DNA from: Paenibacillus eucommiae
GTDB taxonomy: Bacteria; Bacillota; Bacilli; Paenibacillales; NBRC-103111
Assembly (NCBI RefSeq): GCF_017874215.1
Contig: NZ_JAGGLB010000029.1
Coordinates: forward strand, 62,001-126,000
DNA: 64,000 bases
Reading direction: 5' to 3'
A program made the translations under genes and the position numbers. This document shows, one piece after another, positions 17,925 to 27,130 of the stretch. Every line of letters begins with the position of its first letter. Position 1 is the stretch's first letter. The notes beneath the pieces were generated by a model that was not told where the DNA came from, made no database searches, and worked only from the letters and a program-made list of their open reading frames with translations.

Positions 17925-18776
17925 TCAACTTACTTCTAATCCTGTTTCCTTCAGCAGACGTTGCAGGTTGATTCTCGCTTTGGCGATTCGTTCGTCGATT
18001 TGTTCCGGGTCGAACGGCGAAGTGGTATCGCCATCAACCCGTTCGACAACAACTGAACCTGACATTCCCGAACGATGCCATGTACGGAACAAGGCAGGGA
18101 AATCAACATCGCCTTCACCGGGGATGGGGAAATTGTGGTTGGCCCTGGACCCGCGATGGTCTTTAGCGATCAGGGAAATGGTTTGTGCCGCAATGATGGG
18201 GAAATCGAGCTCGGAGCGTATCCCCTCATAATAATGCACATTGCCGGGATCATAGCTCGCCTTGATAGAACTTGAGCCAATTTCTTCAAGTGTCTGCAAA
18301 AGATGGCGGGCCGTTGCCGTATTTCCGGTATGTGGCTTCAAGCTAACGGTGATACCCAAAGATTCGGCTATAAATCCTATTTCACGGTACTTGTCGACGA
18401 ACCGCTTATGTTCTGATTCCAGCTCTTCTACGGGTTTTGCAAGGTCGGGAAACTTGTGGTATCCGCAAGCTCCGAGGGACACCACTTCTTTTACACCCAA
18501 TGTTTTGGCTGTTTCCAAACGGTGTCTGGCTTCTTCGAGAGGCATTCCGGGAGCAAGCTGATTTGTGCCGATCAGCATAATTGGTTCTACGCCGTAACGA
18601 TCGAACAGCCGCTGTAGCTGTATTAAAGATGTTGTATCGTTCCCGCTTGGCACTTCCATGCCGACATGGGGCAGGCCAAAAGCGATATTGCGGTAACCGG
18701 CCCGGGATATTCCTTCAAGTGCCCGTTCGAACGGGACATTCATGTAAGGCAATGACATACAAGCAATTTGGATCAT
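17925..18776 (-). CDS. Sugar phosphate isomerase/epimerase-like TIM-barrel protein
   Basis: The 283-residue protein has the xylose-isomerase-like barrel pattern: IQIACMSLPYMNVPFERALE at the start, then SLKPHTGNTATARHLLQTLE and IKASYDPGNVHYYEG (metal-ligand type Asp/His), and a final region with PIPGEGDVDFPALF. A frame is open to 18824, but the ATG at 18776 follows GGGAG at seven bases. It is the third gene of a minus-strand operon with two oxidoreductases. It likely isomerises or epimerises a sugar or sugar acid handled by those enzymes. A decayed copy lies at 16302-16855. Confidence 0.88.
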   Translation of the reverse strand: MIQIACMSLPYMNVPFERALEGISRAGYRNIAFGLPHVGMEVPSGNDTTSLIQLQRLFDRYGVEPIMLIGTNQLAPGMPLEEARHRLETAKTLGVKEVVSLGACGYHKFPDLAKPVEELESEHKRFVDKYREIGFIAESLGITVSLKPHTGNTATARHLLQTLEEIGSSSIKASYDPGNVHYYEGIRSELDFPIIAAQTISLIAKDHRGSRANHNFPIPGEGDVDFPALFRTWHRSGMSGSVVVERVDGDTTSPFDPEQIDERIAKARINLQRLLKETGLEVS

Positions 18777-18835
18777 GGAGGTACTCCCAACTTTCTCAAC
18801 TGAAATAAATTCACCAATAAGCAAGGTGCAGATTA

Positions 18836-19846
18836 TTAGATCGTTTCCACAAAAATTTCCCGGCGTTCCTTCAATGAACGGTAGGCCGCTTCGGAAACGG
18901 CGATGGCCTTCAATCCGTCTCTAAGTGAAATAAGCGGCTGTTTATCGTGAAGAATACAATCGATAAAATGACTGTTCAAACGTATCCACATATCATTGTC
19001 CGAAAATGTAATCCGTTGTTCCGGATTTTGTTCGTCCTTTACGCGAAGTTCCCCGTTGTTGTTCACAACCGTCAGGTTTTTGGCAGCTACTCCGGCCATA
19101 TCGTACTCCACCCGCGTCAACCAAGGAGTACTCACGTGAGCAATTCCGCCGCTTTTGAAGCGTAAGGCCACAGTGAATCCGTCTGCTACACTTCCCGGCG
19201 GCAGCAGGTAGGTACCCCCATAGGCAAATACGCTTTCGACCTCTCCACACATCCAGATCAGCAGGTCATAATCATGGGAAGCGTGGGAGAAAATCGGTCC
19301 TTTGCCGATTTCGTCGCTGAAATACCAGTCAGGTGTGTCGTAATAGTGATCGCGGTACTTGTCGTACACTTTCTGGTTAGGATCAAGAAAATGGGTTCTC
19401 ATCGACCAAGCTTGCAATGCAGAGCCTGCTTCCGGGGCAGAGATGATTTCTTTCATCTTGCGGTTGGCGGGAGCAAACCTCAGCGGATATCCGACCATTG
19501 CTTTCAAATGCGGATGTCTCTCTCCGACGGCCACGATCTCGTGGCCATCCCGGACAGAGGTCGCAAGCGCCTTTTCCAGAAACAAATGTTTTCCTGCTTC
19601 CAGCACCGCTTTGGATATATCGACATGCAGATGGTCAGGAGTAGCAACCCATACAGCATCCAAATCCTGTTTCAGCAGATCTTCGTAACGATCATATACG
19701 GTTGCGCCGACTTCCGTGGCAAGGCTAGCGGCCTTGTCTCTGGATCGGTTATGCACAGCCGTTACTGAAGCACCAGGCAGCGACTGCAAGGTTCGAGCAT
19801 GCAGGGAACCCATCAAACCGCATCCGATAATTCCGATTTTTAACAT
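18836..19846 (-). CDS. Gfo/Idh/MocA-family oxidoreductase
   Basis: The 336-residue protein carries the Rossmann motif IGIIGCGLMGSLHARTL, the segment VWVATPDHLHVDISKAVLEA, and the family Glu-Lys position in GKHLFLEKALATSV. The substrate domain shows PIFSHASHDYDLLIWMCGEV with the Asp/His pair. The start (ATG at 19846) overlaps the end of the upstream oxidoreductase by seven bases, so the two are translated as an operon, with the isomerase gene following. It probably acts on the same sugar derivative as its partner. Confidence 0.9.
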   Translation of the reverse strand: MLKIGIIGCGLMGSLHARTLQSLPGASVTAVHNRSRDKAASLATEVGATVYDRYEDLLKQDLDAVWVATPDHLHVDISKAVLEAGKHLFLEKALATSVRDGHEIVAVGERHPHLKAMVGYPLRFAPANRKMKEIISAPEAGSALQAWSMRTHFLDPNQKVYDKYRDHYYDTPDWYFSDEIGKGPIFSHASHDYDLLIWMCGEVESVFAYGGTYLLPPGSVADGFTVALRFKSGGIAHVSTPWLTRVEYDMAGVAAKNLTVVNNNGELRVKDEQNPEQRITFSDNDMWIRLNSHFIDCILHDKQPLISLRDGLKAIAVSEAAYRSLKERREIFVETI

Positions 19847-20808
19847 TTAATCACCTCATACATCGCCCAAATCGCACGGAGTGATTTCAACGCATCATGT
19901 CCATCCGTTTCGGGTTTTTTGCCGAACTCGATACAATCGAGGAAATGCTCGATTTCCCCCGACACAAAGGAACCGGGGGATGTGTGCGAATTATGGGTCA
20001 TCAAGGTTTGACGGCCCTTCTCCGTCACGGCTTCTAGTGTTGTCAGATCACTGCTCACGATTAACAGAGCTTTAGGGGTGTGAATGTGCATGAGCGCGCG
20101 TCTTTCCGCAAACTGCATCCCCCAGCTGGTTTCCAGGTAGCCCAGAGCACCACTTTCGAATAACATCGTACTATGTGCCGTTCCTTCGCCTTCCATCCAT
20201 TCGGTTCCCGTTCGGGTGCCTAGAGTAGAAACTTTGACGGGTTTGCCCAACAACCAAACAAGCAAGTCGATATAATGGCAGCCGTGGCTGAACAGTACGC
20301 CTCCGCCCAAGGTTTCTTTACGCGACAACCAGCTTCCCGGCATGGGCGGAATAAATCCTTCAATCCAGCAGTTCGCATTGAACGGTTTTCCGAACTCTTC
20401 CGTTATTATTATATCCTTGAGCTTTCTTATAATGGGCAAGAAACGGATAACATAAGCCATCATAAGGATGGTATTGTTCTCTTCGGCAGCCTTGATGACC
20501 CGCAAGCAATCCTCTTCTGTATTGGCGAGCGGTTTCTCCAATAGCACATGTTTGCCTGCTTTAAGGGCGAGAATGGATTGATCCGCATGCAAATGATGAG
20601 GGGTGCAGATACTGACAGCATCGATGTCGTCCATAATGGAAAGCCAATCGGACGTATATTTGCATCCCAATTCTCCCGCCAGTTTGGCTGCTTTCTCCTC
20701 GTCCAGATCCACAACCCAACGCAGATCGGCGCGTTCCGCCGAATGGAATGCATAAGCATGCTGCAATCCCATGTTTAAACCGACTACAGCCGTTCTAATT
20801 TTTTTCAA
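19840..20808 (-). CDS. Gfo/Idh/MocA-family oxidoreductase
   Basis: The Rossmann start reads KKIRTAVVGLNMGLQHAYAF; the EKP motif is in GKHVLLEKPLANTEEDCLRV; the substrate domain includes GGGVLFSHGCHYIDLLVWLL. Although the frame is open to 20934, AGGAG eight bases before the TTG at 20808 and the family's usual N-terminus set the start there. It is the first gene of the oxidoreductase-oxidoreductase-isomerase operon. About 110 bases upstream lies one arm of the inverted 121-bp repeat whose other arm precedes the sugar ABC importer. Confidence 0.9.
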   Translation of the reverse strand: MKKIRTAVVGLNMGLQHAYAFHSAERADLRWVVDLDEEKAAKLAGELGCKYTSDWLSIMDDIDAVSICTPHHLHADQSILALKAGKHVLLEKPLANTEEDCLRVIKAAEENNTILMMAYVIRFLPIIRKLKDIIITEEFGKPFNANCWIEGFIPPMPGSWLSRKETLGGGVLFSHGCHYIDLLVWLLGKPVKVSTLGTRTGTEWMEGEGTAHSTMLFESGALGYLETSWGMQFAERRALMHIHTPKALLIVSSDLTTLEAVTEKGRQTLMTHNSHTSPGSFVSGEIEHFLDCIEFGKKPETDGHDALKSLRAIWAMYEVIKC

Positions 20809-20916
20809 GTCACATTCTCCTATTCGTTTTTTTGTGTACTTAATAATTGAATCGTATGGCATTGAGGCAAGAAAGTCTTTGTCCGGCAGGCCATAAATTT
20901 GCATAACTCGATTTTT

Positions 20917-21038
20917 ATTTTGTATTGAAAGCACTTTGTGTTGCTGTATATTATTATATAATGGGTCTCAGCCCTAAACTATAAGGCAGAATAAAGATAT
21001 TGTGGTTTTTATTAATCATCTTAATCTTTGTCCGGATG
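20917..21038 (-). repeat. Left arm of a ~121-bp inverted regulatory repeat
   Basis: The reverse complement of this stretch is almost identical to 26995-27115 (a handful of mismatches). It includes a relic of the histidine-kinase 3' coding end and the whole kinase-to-binding-protein spacer. It lies upstream of the minus-strand oxidoreductase operon. The rest of 20809-21173 holds that operon's leader and the promoter region of the divergent GH-like remnant. Confidence 0.9.
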
Positions 21039-21173
21039 AAGAGTTGTTGGTTTAGGAATTATCACTTTATGCATGCCTAATTTACATCATTCACATCGAT
21101 ACTTTGATGTGTTAGAATGTTCCCTGATAGAAAATACAATCTATACCATAACGGTATAAAGTGAGGAGCATTT

Positions 21174-22546
21174 ATGAAAACAAGAGAACCTTACAGCTTT
21201 TTCCGACCTCAAAGAGCAGCAAGCTGGTGGTGCACTCTCGATGACATACTTTGGCCTCAAAAAGGTGTTATTGACCGGATCAAGCGGCGTGCAGAAGGGT
21301 TTGCGGAAGCAGGAATTGATACAGCTATCAACTTCGGTTTTCATATTCGCTTCGACTTCTCCAATTACTTCAGTCAATTGCACGGTTATCTGAACAACGT
21401 GTGTGAAGAACTGCACAAATACGACATTCGCTTCCTGGACCACTACTCCTGTAACCTCATCGAACGGCCCCGCAATCAAACGGATCTCATAAGGATGAAT
21501 AGCGCTCAAAGGCATCACATCCTGCTACATCACGACCCCCTTGCCGCTGAATACGCAGGATATGCGGGATACCGATTCCACGATCTCTGCGAGGTCGATG
21601 TGCGCGACGGAAGCAGGGGCTACAGTACATCATATCAAACCGAGTTATTCTGTCATAACAATCCCTTGTTTCTTGAAATGCATGGCAAATACCTCGAGAG
21701 GCTGCTTAGTGAAGTAGCCTTAGACGGTGCGCAAATCGATGATATGGCTCACTATGGTTGGTTGTCCACATGCGGCTGCATTCACTGTATAGAAAGATTC
21801 AAGCGAGATTATGGACATGTACTGCCTGTTTTTGGAGAACCCTCATTCTGGGGCAAAAGGATATTGCCGCCCATATGGGGAATGCGCCTGCTATTGCACT
21901 CAGTTATACTATTTATGATAAAGGCGGTTATTTAGGATGGAGCCTCAGTCGTTTTTGGGGTGTTGTTAATTGGAGCAGTACACTGAACGGTCGACTTCAG
22001 GAAGATCCGACGGACATGAGGGAAACTCATGAGATTATAAATCCCTATAACAACTGAGTGCATTTGTGGAATCCAATATAATGGAGGTCGGCACTTGCAC
22101 CTCGGCCGCCGAAGAAAAACATGCTTCATTGAGTTCGCATACAAATTCGCTAAAACGGCTTATCGACAATGGAGATTTTACACCCCGTATCCGGCAAATC
22201 GCCGGTGATTCTTGCTGGTCAACCAGGTTGCGTGTACATGCCGGGGGAGTTGTCCTTCATCTGATGAACCGTTCGCTTGAGGCAATTCCACATCCTGTCC
22301 ATATGGATGCTCATAATAATGCGGTTGTATTGAAGGATATCAAATCCTTAAGCTCGGATAATCAACTGGCTTTCGAAGTTGAATTCCATTGGGGTCGATG
22401 CAGTTGAGCCGTGGACTTCAGCCATACTGAAGAGTCCGGAGCTTGGTCCGGATTCACGGGAAGTCACGATTGAGCGAATGTCGGATACGAAGGTTAAAAT
22501 TTTCATTAACTTGGACGGTATTGATGTCTACGGTGTGATTAGTTGA
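21174..22546 (+). pseudogene. Frameshifted glycoside-hydrolase-like gene
   Basis: GAGGAGC precedes the ATG at 21174. The first frame (to 21935) has barrel-like segments: RRAEGFAEAGIDTAINFGFH, YDIRFLDHYSCNLIER, CEVDVRDGSRG and LSEVALDGAQIDDMAHYGWL with a CGCIHC pair. The sequence then continues in other frames (GWSLSRFWGVVNWSS; later LRVHAGGVVLHLMNRSLEAI; finally VKIFINLDGIDVYGVIS and a stop at 22546). Together these look like a TIM-barrel glycosidase-like protein with a C-terminal beta domain, broken by at least three indels. The exact family is not recognised. Confidence 0.6.
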
Positions 22547-22606
22547 GAGTTCCCGTGAATGCATTTTGTCTTGCCTGTGATTATGAATAAAAGGGGGTTG
22601 GTTGAT

Positions 22607-24226
22607 TTGTACAAAGTGGTCATCGTGGATGACGAAGATGTCATCCGAGAAGGTCTGAAAACATTCGTCGACTGGAATCGGGTTGGTTATTTCGTCGCAG
22701 GAGAGGCGGAAGACGGAGCAATGGCGTTCGAACTGGTGCAAGATTTGCAGCCCGATCTTGTAATAACTGACATAAAAATGCCCATCTGCACGGGAATTGA
22801 GTTGATGGACAAACTGCGCAATTATAACCGGGACATCAGAATCATCGTCCTGAGCGGCTACAACGAGTTTCAATACGCGACGGCCGCGATCGAGGCTGGG
22901 GCCGTCGGTTATCTACTGAAACCGATCAAATTCGATAAACTGCACGATCTCCTGGCCAGCGTGAAGGAAGAATTGGATGCCGACGCGTTCGCGCGAACCC
23001 GTAGCGAGTATGTGGGCAAGCTACTCAGATACGATTTCATCCTGCAACTGTTGCAGAGGCATCCGGCCAATCGGCAGGAAGCGGAAAAGAGAGCTGCGGA
23101 GCTTGACATGCCGCTCGCGGGGAGATGCTGTGATGTTTGGCTTGCGCAATTCGACGATTACAACGATCTGACGCACAGATACACGAAGGATGAGATGGAA
23201 TCATTCAAACTTGAGCTTAGAGAAACGGCGGCAGAGGCAATCCGCCCGATCGGCGACGTTTACGATTTTCCCTGCGATGACAGTTCACTCGGATTGTTGA
23301 TTGCTGGCGATTGCCGGAGCAAGGATGATTGGAGGGCAGCTGCCTCCAGGCTGTTGAATGACGCGAACAATCGTTTCCCATTTCGGGTTACGCTGGGCAT
23401 AGGCGGTATTTTCCGAACGATCGAGGAAGTCCATGAAAGCTATCTGATCGCCAGAAGCTTGATCGCCAAGAAGTTTTTTCTCGGCAAAAATCTGATCATT
23501 ATGAAAGGGAACACTTCGGAAGTCCCAGATACCGCCGACGCAGTCTCACCTGTGCCCACGACATTGCATATGGAACGGCTGATTGTGCATATGCAGAGCT
23601 TGGAAAAAGACAAGGTTCGCGAATATGTCGATGAGGCATTTGCCAGTGTGTCTTCCAGAAACGAAGCGCTCAATGTCTATTATCTGTTCATGCAACTCGT
23701 CCAGAATTTCATGGACAGGTTCGCTTTGTCCAACTCCCGCCTCGCCCATTTGAAGTCTCCCGATTATCAATCGCACAAGGAAACACTTGCGGAATTGAAA
23801 GATGAGATCAATCAATTTTTGTGCCTGGTCGTCGACGCCATGGCCGAAGGAGGCGCCGCAAGCACGAATAGCATGATCGGCGAAGTCAAAAAATTCATCG
23901 AAGCGCAATATGCGCACGAGATCTCCCTCGAGTCGGCGGCCAGGCATATTCACGTCCATCCGGTGTATCTGAGCAAAATTTTCAAGAAAGATTCTGGCGT
24001 CAATTTCATCGACTATTTGACCGAGGTCCGGGTTGCCAAAGCCAAGCAGTTTCTTGCCGATACCAGGTTAAAGGTCTACAAAGTGAGCGAAATGGTCGGC
24101 TACAACGATCCCAGACATTTCAGCAAAATTTTCAAATCGGCAGTCGGGGTAACGCCTTACGAATACCGTAGGGGCGTTCTAGGATTCCTAGACGACCCAG
24201 CCGGGTCACAAGGACAAAAACTATGA
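22607..24226 (+). CDS. YesN-type response regulator (receiver plus AraC helix-turn-helix)
   Basis: The receiver occupies residues 1-120 (VVIVDDEDVIREGLKTFVDW, Asp in LVITDIKMP, Lys in YLLKPI). A long middle region follows, then an AraC-type DNA-binding domain at about 435-530 (ISLESAARHIHVHPVYLSKI, VSEMVGYNDPRHFSKIFK, VTPYEYR). The frame extends to 22559, but AAGGGGG nine bases before the TTG at 22607 and the natural receiver start favour 22607. It overlaps the kinase gene by ATGA, so the two form a two-component system. The expected target is the sugar importer downstream and perhaps the oxidoreductase operon bearing the same 121-bp upstream repeat. Confidence 0.92.
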   Translation: MYKVVIVDDEDVIREGLKTFVDWNRVGYFVAGEAEDGAMAFELVQDLQPDLVITDIKMPICTGIELMDKLRNYNRDIRIIVLSGYNEFQYATAAIEAGAVGYLLKPIKFDKLHDLLASVKEELDADAFARTRSEYVGKLLRYDFILQLLQRHPANRQEAEKRAAELDMPLAGRCCDVWLAQFDDYNDLTHRYTKDEMESFKLELRETAAEAIRPIGDVYDFPCDDSSLGLLIAGDCRSKDDWRAAASRLLNDANNRFPFRVTLGIGGIFRTIEEVHESYLIARSLIAKKFFLGKNLIIMKGNTSEVPDTADAVSPVPTTLHMERLIVHMQSLEKDKVREYVDEAFASVSSRNEALNVYYLFMQLVQNFMDRFALSNSRLAHLKSPDYQSHKETLAELKDEINQFLCLVVDAMAEGGAASTNSMIGEVKKFIEAQYAHEISLESAARHIHVHPVYLSKIFKKDSGVNFIDYLTEVRVAKAKQFLADTRLKVYKVSEMVGYNDPRHFSKIFKSAVGVTPYEYRRGVLGFLDDPAGSQGQKL

Positions 24227-27021
24227 AGAAGAAATTTATCGTATATTCCCTAGTCGTGCTCACTCTGAATTTGCTTATCATCGGTTTCATTTCTTACCGC
24301 ATTTATTCTTCAACGGTATTTAAGAGCGTCGCCGATACGAATGCGATCATTCTGGAGCAGACCGTTGACAATATCGATTTTGTGCTGCGGGGAATCGAAC
24401 GGCAATCGATCAACGCCTTCGAGGCAATCGATTTTAATCTCTATTTCCGGTATTCGGGCACCGACGCTTTCGAACAAATGACAGCGTTTTCAAAGAGCTT
24501 CAATCAGTTTATCCGCATGACGGGCTTTGTCGAATACGTATTTGCGGTCGGCAAGGACGGGGAAATTTTATCGACGGTCGAGCATGCCGGCAGAAATCAG
24601 TTAGACCTTGCCCTGTTCGAGCGGCTATTGGGGAATTCCGACGGCCGTTTCGTCTGGACGTATACGCTGATGGAGGACTACACGGTCAGCCGGAAAATGA
24701 TCGGATTGAGTAGGGCCATCTTCGACGAACAAGGCCGGTATGCGGGTTACCTGGTTATTTTTCTGAATAGCAAGTCTCTGGAAAATTTCTACCCTGACGG
24801 ACAAGTCAAGAAGATGATGCTGGTCGATGGGGATGGCACGATCGTGTCTTCGAACGACAAGGCTTTCACCGGCGGCGCATGGAGCGCACAAAATCGGGTC
24901 GGACCGGGCGAGACGGCAGCCAGGCGAATTGAGGGCAAGCGCTATCTCGTCTCATCCATCGAATCGGGGGTTACCGGGTGGACGCTGTATGTTGCAGACC
25001 CCGCTGACAGTATTTTTGGGGAAATCATGAAACGGTACGGCTGGCAGGCAATTCTGCTGGCGCTAGTCTTCCTTTGTTTCGTCGGCTCGATCGTGTTTTT
25101 CGCCGATCGGCTGCTGACCCCGCTCAGCAAGCTTAATGCAACAGTCAAGGCGGTGAACGGGGAAGACGGCAACCTCCAACTCGGCGCCTTGAGCGGTCGA
25201 TCCCGGAAATTCCCGTTTTGGGCGCGTCTGAATTTCGAGACCAGGCTGACTGTCGCCCTTCTGACCATCACTGTGCTGCCGATCATGCTGCTCATCTTCG
25301 TCTCCTACAATTTTACCCATGCGATGGTGGAGAAGAAGGCCGTCGAAGTCAGCACGCTGAACGCCGAGCAAATCAGAAAAAAGGCGGAGTCCTACTTGAA
25401 CGACCTAGAAAGGTCCATCTATTACTTTTACTATGACGATAACATGATACGGATTATGGGGGGGCATCAGCAGGAAGCCTCCATTCGGGACAAGTCCGAT
25501 TATCGGGCCGTTCAGGATATGGTGGAGAGGGTCAAAACCCAGAAGCGTGAAATTGTGTATATCGATATTTACAACGCCCGCTCCGACTTGATGTACCGCT
25601 CCCAAGAGCGCAACGAGAAGTTCATGTACAAGCCGCTCTCACCTGCCTCTACTTCCGGACAGACCTGGCTGGATTCGTACCGAGACGGTTACAACGACCA
25701 ACTCATCACATTCGTCAAGAAGATCGCCCGGCTCGATGACAGCGTTGTACTGGGCTATATTTACATGACGATCCGCTCGGACGCGCTGGAGCTCGGTCCT
25801 AGCGGCAAAGGCCGGGACGAGAGCGATACCTTCATTGTGAATGCGGACGGCGTGATCATGATGGACGGCAACAAACACCGGATCGGCCGGATGCCCGATA
25901 TAGAGTATATGCCGTATATGCATGCCACCGGATACGGAGGAAACGTGAAAATGATGGGCAAGGGCGGCAATCTGCTACTCAGCGACTTTCGTCTGGGCAA
26001 TACCGGTTGGCGGCTGATCCATATTACTTCGCTCGGTTACGTGCAGGACAACATGGTGAAAATTTTGCTGTATGACATCCTGGTACTGCTCGGCAGCTCC
26101 ATTGCGATGGGCATCTTCGTCGTGCGGTATACCAGGAGAGTGACGAAGCCGGTGAAGGAACTGACCCGTCAGGTCGCCAGCTTCGCCAATACGCTGTTCG
26201 ATTACCGGATCGAAGAGTTCAAGGGCGACGAGATCGAAGAGCTCAAGGTCAATTTTCACAAACTGATTTCCAAAATCGACACGTTGATCAACGAAGTGTA
26301 CCAGATTCAGCTCAAGAAGAACGAGGTGGAATTAAACAAGAAGGAAGCCGAGCTTGCGACGCTGCAGGCGCAGATCAACCCTCATTTCCTGTACAACACG
26401 CTGGAAGTCATCCGCTTGGAATCGATGTTCCAAATGGGCGGCGAGAACGAGGTTTCAGTTATTGTGACCACCTTGTCCGATTATTTCCGGCTCAGCCTGA
26501 GCGAGGGCAGGCGTTCGATCACGTTGGCGGAAGAACTGGAACACGTACGAAGCTATATGAAGATCATGAACTACCGGTACAGGGACAAAATCGACTACTG
26601 CTGCGAGGCGCCGCAGGAGGCAATGTCGGGATTGATTTCGAAGATCACGCTGCAGCCCATCGTGGAGAACGCCATTTATCACGGCATCAAGCCGAAGAAA
26701 GGCCAGGGGATGATCCGCATTTCCGGATGGCTTGCCGGCGATTTGCTAATCCTGGAAGTCCAAGACAACGGCGTCGGCGTCGCACCCGAGCGGCTGGCGG
26801 AGTTGCGGGAAACCATGAACGGCAGCGGGCTGGAGAAGGCCCGGACGGACGGTGGCGGATACGGGCTGAGAAACGTGTCGCAGCGCATCAAGATGCAATT
26901 CGGCGACAAATACGGGCTGGAATTCGCCAGTACGCCGAACGAAAGCACGACGGTCCGCATCCGGATTCCGTTCTTCAGCGAGCATGACGCCCCGCATCCG
27001 GACAAAGATCAAGATGATTAA
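24223..27021 (+). CDS. LytS/YesM-type sensor histidine kinase with two tandem sensor modules
   Basis: At 932 residues it is far longer than usual YesM-like kinases (about 580-600). TM1 (about 5-29) and a Cache-like outer domain lead to TM2 (about 270-292) and a short linker. A new TM (about 338-362) then begins a second outer domain, which ends in TM4 (about 612-635), followed by HAMP, a coiled coil, His_kinase (QINPHFLYN, near 716) and HATPase (LQPIVENAIYHGI, VQDNGVGV, GYGLRNV). The ATG overlaps the regulator's TGA. It should sense extracellular sugar or binding-protein state and phosphorylate the YesN-type partner. The tandem sensor layout looks like a fusion of two kinase N-termini. Confidence 0.9.
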   Translation: MKKKFIVYSLVVLTLNLLIIGFISYRIYSSTVFKSVADTNAIILEQTVDNIDFVLRGIERQSINAFEAIDFNLYFRYSGTDAFEQMTAFSKSFNQFIRMTGFVEYVFAVGKDGEILSTVEHAGRNQLDLALFERLLGNSDGRFVWTYTLMEDYTVSRKMIGLSRAIFDEQGRYAGYLVIFLNSKSLENFYPDGQVKKMMLVDGDGTIVSSNDKAFTGGAWSAQNRVGPGETAARRIEGKRYLVSSIESGVTGWTLYVADPADSIFGEIMKRYGWQAILLALVFLCFVGSIVFFADRLLTPLSKLNATVKAVNGEDGNLQLGALSGRSRKFPFWARLNFETRLTVALLTITVLPIMLLIFVSYNFTHAMVEKKAVEVSTLNAEQIRKKAESYLNDLERSIYYFYYDDNMIRIMGGHQQEASIRDKSDYRAVQDMVERVKTQKREIVYIDIYNARSDLMYRSQERNEKFMYKPLSPASTSGQTWLDSYRDGYNDQLITFVKKIARLDDSVVLGYIYMTIRSDALELGPSGKGRDESDTFIVNADGVIMMDGNKHRIGRMPDIEYMPYMHATGYGGNVKMMGKGGNLLLSDFRLGNTGWRLIHITSLGYVQDNMVKILLYDILVLLGSSIAMGIFVVRYTRRVTKPVKELTRQVASFANTLFDYRIEEFKGDEIEELKVNFHKLISKIDTLINEVYQIQLKKNEVELNKKEAELATLQAQINPHFLYNTLEVIRLESMFQMGGENEVSVIVTTLSDYFRLSLSEGRRSITLAEELEHVRSYMKIMNYRYRDKIDYCCEAPQEAMSGLISKITLQPIVENAIYHGIKPKKGQGMIRISGWLAGDLLILEVQDNGVGVAPERLAELRETMNGSGLEKARTDGGGYGLRNVSQRIKMQFGDKYGLEFASTPNESTTVRIRIPFFSEHDAPHPDKDQDD

Positions 27022-27115
27022 TAAAAACCACAATATCTTTATTCTGCCTTATAGTTTAAGGGCTGAGACCCATTATATAATAATACACAGCAACACAAAG
27101 TGCTTTCAATACAAA
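26995..27115 (+). repeat. Right arm of the ~121-bp inverted regulatory repeat, upstream of the ABC importer
   Basis: It covers the kinase's last codons and the spacer before the binding-protein gene, and includes TATAAT at 27076-27081. A near-identical inverted copy is at 20917-21038. It probably holds the importer promoter and the regulator's binding site; no strong -35 box is visible, which fits an activated promoter. Confidence 0.9.
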
Positions 27116-27130
27116 AAAGGAGGTCCAGCG

